Below the pieces are notes generated by a model. The model did not search any database and had not been told where the DNA came from. It worked only from the letters and a program-made list of their open reading frames with translations. From contig JAFGBS010000004.1 of the NCBI GenBank assembly GCA_016933055.1, positions 151,350 through 215,349 of the forward strand: a DNA stretch of 64,000 nucleotides, read 5' to 3'. The stretch is from Promethearchaeota archaeon. GTDB lineage: Archaea; Asgardarchaeota; Lokiarchaeia; Sigyniarchaeales; Promethearchaeaceae. Below are positions 44,155 through 52,164 of this stretch, one piece after another. The stretch's first letter is position 1; each line of letters begins with the position of its first letter. Position numbers and translations under genes: made by a program.

Positions 44155-45213
44155 ATGGTCTTTACAGAAGCAGAAATACGTAAAAGAATGCAGAAATATG
44201 GAACGGTATATTTTCCTAAAGATATTCGTGACAAAGACGAAGATCTAATTGGAATTGAGCGAAATAAAGAAATTCTGGAGGACTTCTTCAGTTCTTTAGA
44301 GAAATACAAGGAATACGCAATTAAATTACAAGAAGTCAGAATCACTCCCTCCATTACCGTTCTTTTATATGGACCGCCTGGAACTGGAAAAACATCTTTA
44401 ACTCGTGCACTTGCAAAAAAATATGACGTTCCCATGTGCATCGTAGATGCTGACAAATTAGTGTCCCCCTTATTGGGAGATACTCTAAAAAATATGCGAA
44501 ACGTTTTTGAACTTGCAGCAGAAATAGCAAAAGAAAATCGAGTATTTTTACTATTTTTTGATGAATTAGATGCAATCGCTTCCGAACGATCAAATGTCCA
44601 TGAGGTAGGTGAAATTAAACGAGGAGTGATATCTTTTCTACAGATAATTGATAGAATCGATTATGAAGGCATTCCATTAGCGATTTTTGGAGCAACTAAT
44701 CATCAGAATCAGCTAGATTCCGCGGTATGGAGGAGATTTACTTATCACATTTGGTTTGGATTTCCTAATCTTAGTGTTAGAAAAGAAATCATCATAAAAT
44801 TTCTGCATAGATTAGAAAAAGCTCCTATAGAAGTGGAATCATCAATATATCGTCGTTTAGAAAATGAAGAAAAACAATTACTCATAAAATTCGAAGAAAT
44901 GAAGAAAAAATCCCGTAATTTAACACTATTGGATTTTGAGGACAAGCAAAAAAGTGAAACTGGACTATTAAGTATAACTCGGGGATATACTGGTGCTGAC
45001 ATAGAACGAGCTATTCGAGTTTCCTTGTTAAAAGCCATTCAAAAAGAAATTTTGGAATATCAAGATTTAATTTATGCTATGCAATTTGTTGGAGGAACTC
45101 GATCTCACGTAGAACAACAATCAAAATTATCAGGAGAAGGAACAGAGAATCCAAGTGCAAAAAAAATGACCAGTTCAACGGCTTCAACAAGCAAGAAACC
45201 TAGAGAAATATAA
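44155..45213 (+). CDS. AAA+ ATPase (single-domain, Vps4/katanin/FtsH-like core) of the operon
   Basis: A 352-residue classical AAA ATPase. A short N-terminal region (~1-60) precedes Walker A GPPGTGKT at 73-80, Walker B LLFFDELDA at 132-140, sensor-1 FGATN near 168-172 and an arginine pair in VWRRF at 182-185. Sensor-2-like GYTGADIERA at 287-296 lies after a charged insert (~235-270). A low-complexity Ser/Thr/Lys tail closes it. No MIT, peptidase or proteasome-docking motif is seen. ATG 44155 is used (AGGTGAT upstream); a GTG at 44146 is also in frame. It is the only clear motor in the operon and presumably remodels or loads the accompanying coiled-coil proteins. Confidence 0.85.
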   Translation: MVFTEAEIRKRMQKYGTVYFPKDIRDKDEDLIGIERNKEILEDFFSSLEKYKEYAIKLQEVRITPSITVLLYGPPGTGKTSLTRALAKKYDVPMCIVDADKLVSPLLGDTLKNMRNVFELAAEIAKENRVFLLFFDELDAIASERSNVHEVGEIKRGVISFLQIIDRIDYEGIPLAIFGATNHQNQLDSAVWRRFTYHIWFGFPNLSVRKEIIIKFLHRLEKAPIEVESSIYRRLENEEKQLLIKFEEMKKKSRNLTLLDFEDKQKSETGLLSITRGYTGADIERAIRVSLLKAIQKEILEYQDLIYAMQFVGGTRSHVEQQSKLSGEGTENPSAKKMTSSTASTSKKPREI

Positions 45214-45224
45214 GGTTTCCCAAA

Positions 45225-46022
45225 ATGACACGACTACAATCTTTGCGAAAAATACTTGCATTTTTGAATGCACAGAAAATTGATCTCTTGGTTTTATATG
45301 ATCAAATTAAGCAATCTTTTACAATGATTCCAGAAGACTTTCTTACTAATAAAATTCAGTCCCATTTTTCAAGAGAATTTCAAAATATAGAAAATGTTCT
45401 TGTATCATGCGAAAATATTATTGAATTTTGGAATATGATTCATTATTTATCAGGCGGTTTGAGATTTCAAAATTTTCAGGAAAAAATCCAAACTAAGGAT
45501 GGAACTTTACGGGTAAATCTACAAGCAGTAGGGTTCTCAATTCTGAGGTCCCATAAGTCAAAGTCATTCGGAAGTTATCAATCTCTCCAATCCTTATCTT
45601 GGGAACAATGGAGAGATATTTTATCCTTATTACAGTCAGACTCGTCTATTAAAATGTCTGCAAGAAGGTCTCGAGATATAGCTAAACATAAATATGAAAC
45701 CGAAGTTACACAACATTTAAAAGCTATTTTAAAAGAGAATCCTGAACTCTCTGATGAAGATAAGCAGGAATTTTCTACCTTGTACCGGAGAACCAGAGTC
45801 TCTTTAGAAGAATTCCTCCAATCAAAATATAATACACTTCATAAGTCTTTACCCATTTCAACTCGTTTGCCAAAATCCGTTGATGATGACTCTGAAAACA
45901 ATTTTGATGGATATGCTACTTATTTAGAGGCAGATGAAAGGGAAATAGCACGGATGAAAAGAACTGGGGAGTATTCAGTTGGAAAACGTGGGAAAAAGAG
46001 AAAAAGGAGCAATGCATCATGA
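45225..46022 (+). CDS. Helical protein with basic C-terminal tail
   Basis: A 265-residue protein, mostly helical. It shows GYATYLEADEREIARMKRTG near residue 229 and a strongly basic tail (KRGKKRKRS) that could bind nucleic acid or an acidic partner; no domain was recognised. The middle is rich in Ser/Lys/Arg (SDSSIKMSARRSRDIAKHK). It lies 11 bp after the AAA+ gene and overlaps the next gene by ATGA. It could be a bridging subunit between the ATPase and the long coiled-coil protein; that is inference from position only. Confidence 0.7.
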   Translation: MTRLQSLRKILAFLNAQKIDLLVLYDQIKQSFTMIPEDFLTNKIQSHFSREFQNIENVLVSCENIIEFWNMIHYLSGGLRFQNFQEKIQTKDGTLRVNLQAVGFSILRSHKSKSFGSYQSLQSLSWEQWRDILSLLQSDSSIKMSARRSRDIAKHKYETEVTQHLKAILKENPELSDEDKQEFSTLYRRTRVSLEEFLQSKYNTLHKSLPISTRLPKSVDDDSENNFDGYATYLEADEREIARMKRTGEYSVGKRGKKRKRSNAS

Positions 46023-47638
46023 ATGTATCGACACCACCTCCATCCGTTGCGATCTGGATTATCCAAGGGGAAAACTCCAAGAAAATCATCTCTCAATTTC
46101 CCTCCTCAGTCAATTGGATAAATTGGACAGACAAAAAAATTGTAAAGAACCATGAAATATACGGTAAAAATTTCTTGAGTTTAATAAAAAATCTTACAGA
46201 ACACCAAATCCTTAATAATCCCCTTCACTACGAAATGAATCATATCTTTGAAGGGATCCACCAAACCCAATCTATTATCCAAAAATTACCACTGTTTCTT
46301 GAACATCTACGGAATTATGATCTATTTTTTGAATTCATTAGAATCTATAACAGAAGAATCGATTTAGAACAAGAATTACGTTGGGCAAAAGTATTAGAAT
46401 CTAAATCCAAGGCATCTGTAGAAATGAAACGAATTTCTAAACTCAATGAAGAGATTACGGATTTAGAAAAAAGTAAGGCACGTATAGAACCCCGATATGA
46501 ATTCTTAAAAAAAATTCTAGAAGAACACCAAACTACCTTGAACATGCTAAAAGAAGAAATTCAAAAAATCACTTCAATTTATATAACTAAGACAAGAAAG
46601 ATTAACAAACTCAAGAGATTTATAGATAATGAAAAAACCAAGAGTGATATTTATAGGGACAAGATTGAGGAGTTAACTACAAAATTCTCAGTGGAAGAAC
46701 AGGAAGATAATCAAGATTATAAACGCTTGTTAAATAAGCAAAAAACTGTAGATTCTAATATTGAGAAGAAGAACAAAATTATTCAAGATCTTTCAAGAGA
46801 AATTCAAGCTAGTAAATCTTTATTGAAACAAAAAAAAGACGATCTTACTAAAATAAAACGAAAATATGAAAATTCTTATTCTAAATACACGGAAGTTAAT
46901 CAATCCTACACGGACATTATAAAAAATCTAAAAGAAAAGAAAAAAGAAAGAGACATTATAACCCACCATCAAACAGAAGAGATTTCACCTTCGAATGGTA
47001 AAATAGCACCAAGTAATATCCGTTTTTCTTCCCTAATCGAGAATGATCTTAAAGAGAATTCGATCCAATTAATGAAATTCATAAATTTAGAGGAAACAAC
47101 TCCTAAAAAGTACTATGATCAAGTCTTAGAAGATCTGAAGTATCCAACAAGCCATGTAAAAGATTTGACTATCCCAATAATTCCGATATCTGAAAATATA
47201 CTTAAGGAAATCCATAATCTTTGGATAGCAATTGAAAAATCGCTAAATTCGTTACTGGCTTTCATAAAAGTGCAAATTATTCTATCCCAATTCCCAATTT
47301 ATTTCGATGCCAAAGAAATTAATCCGAATTATGGAATTTCCTTTGACATTTTAAAAAATGATAAACCTATTGTCCTTGATAAATTGCCAACAGAAGAAAA
47401 ATTATACTTTATGTGGTCATTTGAATTTGTCTTAAACGAATTAGCAGGCATGAAAGTTCATCTTTACAGTGATGAAAACTACCAATTTAAACGAAGCAAA
47501 AAACTTCTCGAACGGATCATTCAACTTGTGCAAAAAGGAATAGTTACACAACATAAGAGCATTAAAATTGTGATCCTTTTATCCAAACCAGTTCTGGAAG
47601 CTAAAAACCAAAAAGATATCGTTATCACCACTATTTAA
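46019..47638 (+). CDS. Long coiled-coil protein with possible degenerate ABC/SMC-like C-terminal lobe
   Basis: A 539-residue protein. The N-terminal ~110 residues are mixed, ~110-310 is a continuous charged coiled coil (Lys/Glu-rich heptads), and the last ~170 residues form an alpha/beta domain. That domain has LDKLPTEEKLYFMWSFEFVL near 442, placed like an ABC signature helix (LSGGE), then MKVHLYSDENYQ in the place of Walker B, and SIKIVILLSKP near the end like a D-loop/His-switch strand. None of the catalytic residues are truly conserved and no Walker A is seen, so a dead SMC-like head is only a hypothesis. Start overlaps the previous stop (ATGA). Confidence 0.75.
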   Translation: MNVSTPPPSVAIWIIQGENSKKIISQFPSSVNWINWTDKKIVKNHEIYGKNFLSLIKNLTEHQILNNPLHYEMNHIFEGIHQTQSIIQKLPLFLEHLRNYDLFFEFIRIYNRRIDLEQELRWAKVLESKSKASVEMKRISKLNEEITDLEKSKARIEPRYEFLKKILEEHQTTLNMLKEEIQKITSIYITKTRKINKLKRFIDNEKTKSDIYRDKIEELTTKFSVEEQEDNQDYKRLLNKQKTVDSNIEKKNKIIQDLSREIQASKSLLKQKKDDLTKIKRKYENSYSKYTEVNQSYTDIIKNLKEKKKERDIITHHQTEEISPSNGKIAPSNIRFSSLIENDLKENSIQLMKFINLEETTPKKYYDQVLEDLKYPTSHVKDLTIPIIPISENILKEIHNLWIAIEKSLNSLLAFIKVQIILSQFPIYFDAKEINPNYGISFDILKNDKPIVLDKLPTEEKLYFMWSFEFVLNELAGMKVHLYSDENYQFKRSKKLLERIIQLVQKGIVTQHKSIKIVILLSKPVLEAKNQKDIVITTI

Positions 47639-47688
47639 TATCAAAACCAAAAAAAAAACCAATAACAAACCTAAATAAGGACAACTAC

Positions 47689-48201
47689 ATGACAGAATCC
47701 CCTTTGGAAGAAAAAGAATCCCAAATAAAGCGAATTTGCAGGATTTTACTTGAAAGTCAAGAAAAAATCATAAAAGAGAAAGAACTTTTAAATCTTGTTC
47801 AAAACGATGAAGATCAATTTCAAGAGGTAATTAGTGAAGTTACGGTACGTTTTGAGAAAATCGGATACGAATTAATTCGTACGAATTATATGGAAGATAT
47901 TTATTATCTTTTGGCAACTACTGGGATGGATAAAACTCTCACTCCTCAAATGTATGGCATATTAGCGTTAATTTTTAGTTTCCAAAAAGAATTCAGTAGG
48001 GAATTGACTATGGAAGAAGCTAAAGATATATTCAAATCCTCTTGGGAAGAAGTGACATTTCTTATGAACCAGAATTATCTTCATGAGTATCTTCTTCAAA
48101 ATCAGAAATATTTGATAATCACACCTATAGGTAAGGTTCTGTTCAAGGATGTCCTCTCCGACATCACACTGGATTTAATATTAGATAATTTGGGAATTTA
48201 A
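47689..48201 (+). CDS. Possible tandem winged-helix protein (ScpB/Nse3-like?)
   Basis: A 170-residue acidic protein that looks like two winged-helix units: helices with an I-R-T ... YYLL wing (KIGYELIRTNYMEDIYYLL) near residues 58-76, then a second helical unit with LTPQMYGILALIFSFQ and a final strand-helix YLIITPIGKVLFKDVLSD. The layout recalls ScpB or Nse3/MAGE proteins that accompany SMC complexes, but no diagnostic residue was found. It lies 50 bp after the coiled-coil gene on the same strand and converges with the GHMP kinase (4-base overlap). Confidence 0.6.
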   Translation: MTESPLEEKESQIKRICRILLESQEKIIKEKELLNLVQNDEDQFQEVISEVTVRFEKIGYELIRTNYMEDIYYLLATTGMDKTLTPQMYGILALIFSFQKEFSRELTMEEAKDIFKSSWEEVTFLMNQNYLHEYLLQNQKYLIITPIGKVLFKDVLSDITLDLILDNLGI

Positions 48202-49289
48202 GATAAAGAGGTCACTGATGCTCCTCTGTCTATTTCAACAACATACCCTTTTCCACCGGCTTGGGTTAGTGCTTTTGCCACTTCTTTTTGTTTCTCGGGA
48301 GCTAACATAATGATACTACCGCCCATACCAGCTCCCGTTAGTTTTCCCCCTTGTGCTCCAGCTTGCATCCCTGCAGAAATCATATCATCAATTTTTTTTA
48401 TTGATACCTCATAGTCCTCCCGAAGATAATTCTGATGCTTAGTTAGCAAGGAGCCAAGAAAGGAGAGATCGGGTGAAGGTTTTTTTAGTTCATTGTAAGC
48501 AGTTCGAGTTATATCTCGATTTTTTAATGTAGCACGCATCCTTTTCAACCACGTTTCATTTGATATTTTCAATATCTCATCAACATCTTCAAATTTCGTA
48601 GTGTTAATATCAAATTTCATCTGATTCGTTAAAAAAGAAATTGCATCAGTAATTTCCTTGACTCGAATGGAATGAACATTATTCGTTGATTTGGGGATTA
48701 AGGTATCACCAACAACTAAACCGGGTAATTTGTATCCTATTTTCTCTATTTCTGGCGGTTCTACACATTTCATATGAAACATATTACCAATGGATGCTGC
48801 TAGTTGATCCATCTGACCACAAGGAATACCAAGTTCATCATGCTCGGCTTTATATGCGATAATACCAATTTCCACTTCGTTTAAATCTAATTGGAACATT
48901 TCATCTATCAGTTTAGTAAATGTTACTAATAGTGCCGCAGAACTAGATAATCCGGATCTTTGGGGGACTTCATTTCTCAGTATTCCACGAAATCCCAATT
49001 GTGAATTCTTTTTCTTTAGAAGTCCCCTTTTAATTACCACATTTAGAACTGCTTTGAGATAATCATTTTTATTTAATAAGTACCCGTTTAGCATTTCGTC
49101 CGGAGACAATGGAATCTTTATGATCTCATTATAGATTTTGTCATCCAGAATAATTTTTCCATCAGACGTAAAATCACCTTGAATGAAACAACGTTTATTA
49201 ATTGCAGCGGGAATTACAGAGAGTCCTAAATAGTCTTGATGCTCTCCAAATGTACAGACCCTACCTGGTGCAGAAACAAGAGTAACCAT
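48198..49289 (-). CDS. GHMP kinase, galactokinase-like
   Basis: A 363-residue sugar kinase. It starts MVTLVSAPGRVCTFGEHQDY, the galactokinase N-terminal signature (PGRxNxxGEHxDY, with CTF for NLI). The ATP loop is VPQRSGLSSSAALLV near residue 112, and the C-terminal GHMP motif is GKLTGAGMGGSIIML near 325. The catalytic Asp is in the PCGQMDQLA motif near 160. Substrate may be galactose or another sugar such as N-acetylgalactosamine or arabinose. ATG 49289 is chosen; the frame's 58-residue upstream extension has no homology. Confidence 0.88.
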   Translation of the reverse strand: MVTLVSAPGRVCTFGEHQDYLGLSVIPAAINKRCFIQGDFTSDGKIILDDKIYNEIIKIPLSPDEMLNGYLLNKNDYLKAVLNVVIKRGLLKKKNSQLGFRGILRNEVPQRSGLSSSAALLVTFTKLIDEMFQLDLNEVEIGIIAYKAEHDELGIPCGQMDQLAASIGNMFHMKCVEPPEIEKIGYKLPGLVVGDTLIPKSTNNVHSIRVKEITDAISFLTNQMKFDINTTKFEDVDEILKISNETWLKRMRATLKNRDITRTAYNELKKPSPDLSFLGSLLTKHQNYLREDYEVSIKKIDDMISAGMQAGAQGGKLTGAGMGGSIIMLAPEKQKEVAKALTQAGGKGYVVEIDRGASVTSLS

Positions 49290-49705
49290 AGGAAGAATCA
49301 ATGAAGAAATCGGTTTAAATCTTCTGTCTGTATTATTCTCAAACAAAGAGCTAGAAGTACTAATCCAAAAGTTAAAAAAAAACAAATGATTGGTGAATCG
49401 GGTTTTGAAATAGCATCGGAGTCTTCTTATCGAGATTTTTGAATGACCAGTTTTGTATCCCATCCTAATGTGTCCTATGAACTATGCTAAAAGCCTCTCA
49501 TGGGTTAACTAATAGGTTTCTTTAGCGTAGGTGTTTCTAACCTCTACAAAATAATCTATCATTCTAAAATAAAATGGAGATAAATCTTCGGCTATCTAGT
49601 TGCTCGTATATTCTTTACTGTTGATTTACGACACGAGAAAAAATCCCGAACATCAGAGAATGCGGAATGGATAGATTTCAATAAAAAAAAATACGGAATG
49701 TAATA
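49290..49705. other. Intergenic region, no gene seen
   Basis: These 416 bp lie between the GHMP kinase start and the 3' end of the 7-TM protein gene. The first ~170 bp are an open extension of the kinase frame without conserved features. The rest is AT-rich with no convincing reading frame, repeat or hairpin. A promoter for the kinase is expected near 49290-49340 but no clear TATA box stands out. Confidence 0.5.
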
Positions 49706-50446
49706 TCACTCTATTCGTTTTTTCATCAATTCAGGACTCACATATCCACTATACATGAAGAACGCGGCGATTCCTCCGAATATCCATCCAAATGCAATGG
49801 TAACTGCTTCTTTTTTTAACAGTTCCAAGCTTGTCATTAAGAAAATTTCATGTGCTACAAAGGATAACACTGCGAGTAGCATAAAAATTCCTGTCATCCC
49901 CAGATCTCCAAGAGCTTTTCGGATTATGTAGTCTTGATCGGAGTCTAAAGGCATAACCTTACGAATTTTAAATGCATTGACAGAAAATAGTATGTAGATA
50001 ACAATAGAGCATAGTATATGGGCTATGAAAGGAATGAGTTCAAAATCACTTAGAAGATCTCCTGAGAAAAATACAATCAGTAAAGCTGGTACTACAGCGA
50101 TTTGAACTATGGAAAGTACTAAATATAATCCTTTTTTCACTAGTTCTCCGAAGATTTCTTTCGCAAATGTTAAAAGAAAGAAATTGCTGATTGCGTTAAG
50201 GGAAAAACTGAGATAACTCCCGAAATTTACAAATTCATAGGAGGGAATGAGGATAAATTCTATTCCATATACTTCGTGCGTCAATAAGAAGACTCCGTCA
50301 ATAAGCGCTGCAAGACCTAGACAAAAAGCCACAATTTCTATATAAACTAAACTTTTTGTTTCTATTCCTCGCTTTTTTCTCCGTCTATTCACTAAAAATC
50401 CAAAAATAATTAATGCAAAAAACGCAGAAAGTAGTGAACCTGCCAA
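49706..50446 (-). CDS. Seven-transmembrane protein of unknown function
   Basis: A 246-residue membrane protein with seven hydrophobic helices: ~3-19, 34-56, 68-92, 106-130, 136-158, 180-202 and 212-234. Basic residues fall in the first cytosolic loop (NRRRKKRG) and at the C-terminus (KKRIE), giving N-out/C-in. There is no retinal lysine, transporter or receptor motif that I can recognise. It is flanked by non-coding DNA on both sides and probably expressed alone. Confidence 0.75.
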   Translation of the reverse strand: MAGSLLSAFFALIIFGFLVNRRRKKRGIETKSLVYIEIVAFCLGLAALIDGVFLLTHEVYGIEFILIPSYEFVNFGSYLSFSLNAISNFFLLTFAKEIFGELVKKGLYLVLSIVQIAVVPALLIVFFSGDLLSDFELIPFIAHILCSIVIYILFSVNAFKIRKVMPLDSDQDYIIRKALGDLGMTGIFMLLAVLSFVAHEIFLMTSLELLKKEAVTIAFGWIFGGIAAFFMYSGYVSPELMKKRIE

Positions 50447-50948
50447 TTGAATCCATTGGGTAGGGCGTTCCTCGAAAATTTTTAATCACCTATTGTTGTT
50501 AAAAGTTTTTTTGTCGTATTTCATTATAAACGTTTTGATTCGCTAAAAAATAAGAAAGAAGCAAAAATATGTTTTACACTAATTAAATTCTATGCGGTGA
50601 TACCCAAAAATTTTCCCTTAGGTGAACAGATGGTATATAGTACGAACTTCTGTCAATTTGGTTGAAATTTAGATTCATACTGCCTCATGTTTCGGCTTTT
50701 GTTTTAGAACGCTTACCCTCTCAAGAACCCGCACCAAGGACCGACCTATTCTACATCTGATCGGGGTATTTAAACGAACCACGATGTGTTACCATTGGTG
50801 TTACCTATCCATCCTAACGTAAAATCACAGTTTGATTCTGATTTATACGTATCAAGCTTTTTTATGATGGTTTTACCTTTTTGAGTTGATAGATTACACG
50901 GAAATACCCAATTAGATGTTAATTTACAAAAAAAGAAAAATATATTGT
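50447..50948. other. 500-bp gap with locally higher G+C; possible ncRNA
   Basis: No reading frame worth calling. Bases ~50690-50830 are clearly richer in G+C than the surrounding AT-rich DNA. They are followed on the plus strand by T-tracts (CTTTTTTATG near 50860, CTTTTT near 50876) that could terminate a transcript. No tRNA, RNase P, SRP or box C/D hallmarks were found. The strand of any RNA is uncertain. Confidence 0.3.
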
Positions 50949-51380
50949 TTACTTAATTTCCTCAAGGAATTGTTCAAAAATACGATTAACGCGCTCAGCA
51001 GTTGGTCCTGATCCCTCTACTCCATTTTCACTTACGATAATCTTTCCATTCAAGATACTGATGGTGTTACTTTCTTGTTGGTACTTAATTTGTCCAGCAG
51101 GGAACATTTTCGCAATCCGTTCTCCCAATTCCTCCATTGGGAAGGGGGGTTCTTCCTGAAAAATCTTACTCCACATATTTCCATGGATAATGATTTTTGA
51201 ATATTTCATTTTTAATTCATCTGTAGCATTGGTCAACACAATTGCACTAGTAGTTAAATCAAATCCAACTAGTTTCCCAATATAATACCGATCGGCATCA
51301 TCTAATTCCACTTTCACGAGTTTATCTGCTAAAGCATTCATCTCACGATTAAAATTGTTATTAATTTTTAGAGTCGACAT
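50949..51380 (-). CDS. SmAP3-like Sm (Lsm) family RNA-binding protein
   Basis: A 143-residue protein with an N-terminal Sm fold (LADKLVKVELDDADRYYIGK, then LVGFDLTTSAIVLTNA) and a C-terminal alpha/beta extension: PMEELGERIAKMFPAGQIKY and IIVSENGVEGSGPTAERV near the end. This two-domain layout is that of archaeal SmAP3. Sm proteins form heptameric rings that bind U-rich RNA; SmAP3's RNA targets are poorly known. It is followed by hypB on the same strand after 70 bp (hypB lies upstream in transcription order). Confidence 0.85.
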   Translation of the reverse strand: MSTLKINNNFNREMNALADKLVKVELDDADRYYIGKLVGFDLTTSAIVLTNATDELKMKYSKIIIHGNMWSKIFQEEPPFPMEELGERIAKMFPAGQIKYQQESNTISILNGKIIVSENGVEGSGPTAERVNRIFEQFLEEIK

Positions 51381-51450
51381 TTTTTTTCCTTCTCGATAGT
51401 ATAACTATCCAGCCAAGCTTGATTAATTTTTTCAAAGAAAGGAAAACAAC

Positions 51451-52110
51451 TCATAATTGTAACTGGTTAAGTAATAAATCGAAATTCTGCTCCGTCTTGA
51501 CACTCATGGGAATAACCGTGATTTTTGGATTGATCTTCTTCGCATCCTCAATCATACGATTCAAATTCGTCTCCAAAATGTCTATAAGATCAATTTTATT
51601 TATAATAATAATCTCGCTCATTTTCACTAATAAGGGATGTTTTATTATCACATGTTCCCCCTCCGTAACCGAAACGACTAACACCCGTTTATCAACTCCA
51701 AGAATAAAATCACTGGGACATATTAGATTACCTACATTTTCAATAAAAAGCACATCGATTGCTTCCAGTGGTAGGGACTGAATCACTTTATGTATATGGT
51801 AAGCATTCAACGCGCACTCTCGTCCAGTGTTTATCTGTATCGTACTAGCTCCATGTTGTTCTATTCTGTCTGCATCGATTCGTGTGGTTACATCTCCACA
51901 AATCACATAAATTTTTTTATCTTTAGATACATGTTCGACAATTTTTTCGAGTATTGCAGTCTTTCCAGCACCTATAGCTCCCACAATGTCAAAGGTTTTG
52001 ATCTTATGAGAACTTAAAATTTTATGATTGCGGGATGCTAATTCATTATTATCTCGGGTCAAATCCTCATTCATTTCCAAAATCCGGGGGATCTCTCTTT
52101 CTTCTGACAT
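51451..52110 (-). CDS. hypB: Hydrogenase nickel-insertion GTPase HypB, atypical metal site
   Basis: SIMIBI-class GTPase (219 residues) delivering Ni2+ to NiFe hydrogenases. P-loop GAIGAGKT near residue 43, Walker B-type ENVGNLICP near 124, G4 NKID near 172 and a C-terminal MSVKTEQNF. In HypB the nickel site between subunits uses Cys-His of a C-H-L-D motif and the Cys of NLxCP. Here the motif reads C-A-L-N, so the His is Ala and the Asp is Asn, while both Cys remain. There is no His-rich N-terminus. With hypF at the other end of the window this indicates NiFe-hydrogenase maturation. Confidence 0.9.
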   Translation of the reverse strand: MSEEREIPRILEMNEDLTRDNNELASRNHKILSSHKIKTFDIVGAIGAGKTAILEKIVEHVSKDKKIYVICGDVTTRIDADRIEQHGASTIQINTGRECALNAYHIHKVIQSLPLEAIDVLFIENVGNLICPSDFILGVDKRVLVVSVTEGEHVIIKHPLLVKMSEIIIINKIDLIDILETNLNRMIEDAKKINPKITVIPMSVKTEQNFDLLLNQLQL

Positions 52111-52164
52111 AGATGTGAAAGTAAATTAATCATGTTTTTTATGGTTTATTAGACATCGACACAA

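Noticed and set aside
39742..48201. Operon as ESCRT/Vps4 or CRISPR-associated
   Set aside because: The AAA+ protein lacks an MIT domain, there are no Snf7-like or EAP30-like sequences, and no Cas proteins or repeats are nearby.
49290..49463. 58-residue N-terminal extension of the galactokinase-like protein
   Set aside because: Homology begins at MVTLVSAPGRV (ATG 49289); the extension is low in conserved features and poorly composed.
51419..52017. Plus-strand frames of 120 and 75 codons
   Set aside because: Antisense to hypB, which has complete GTPase motifs on the minus strand.
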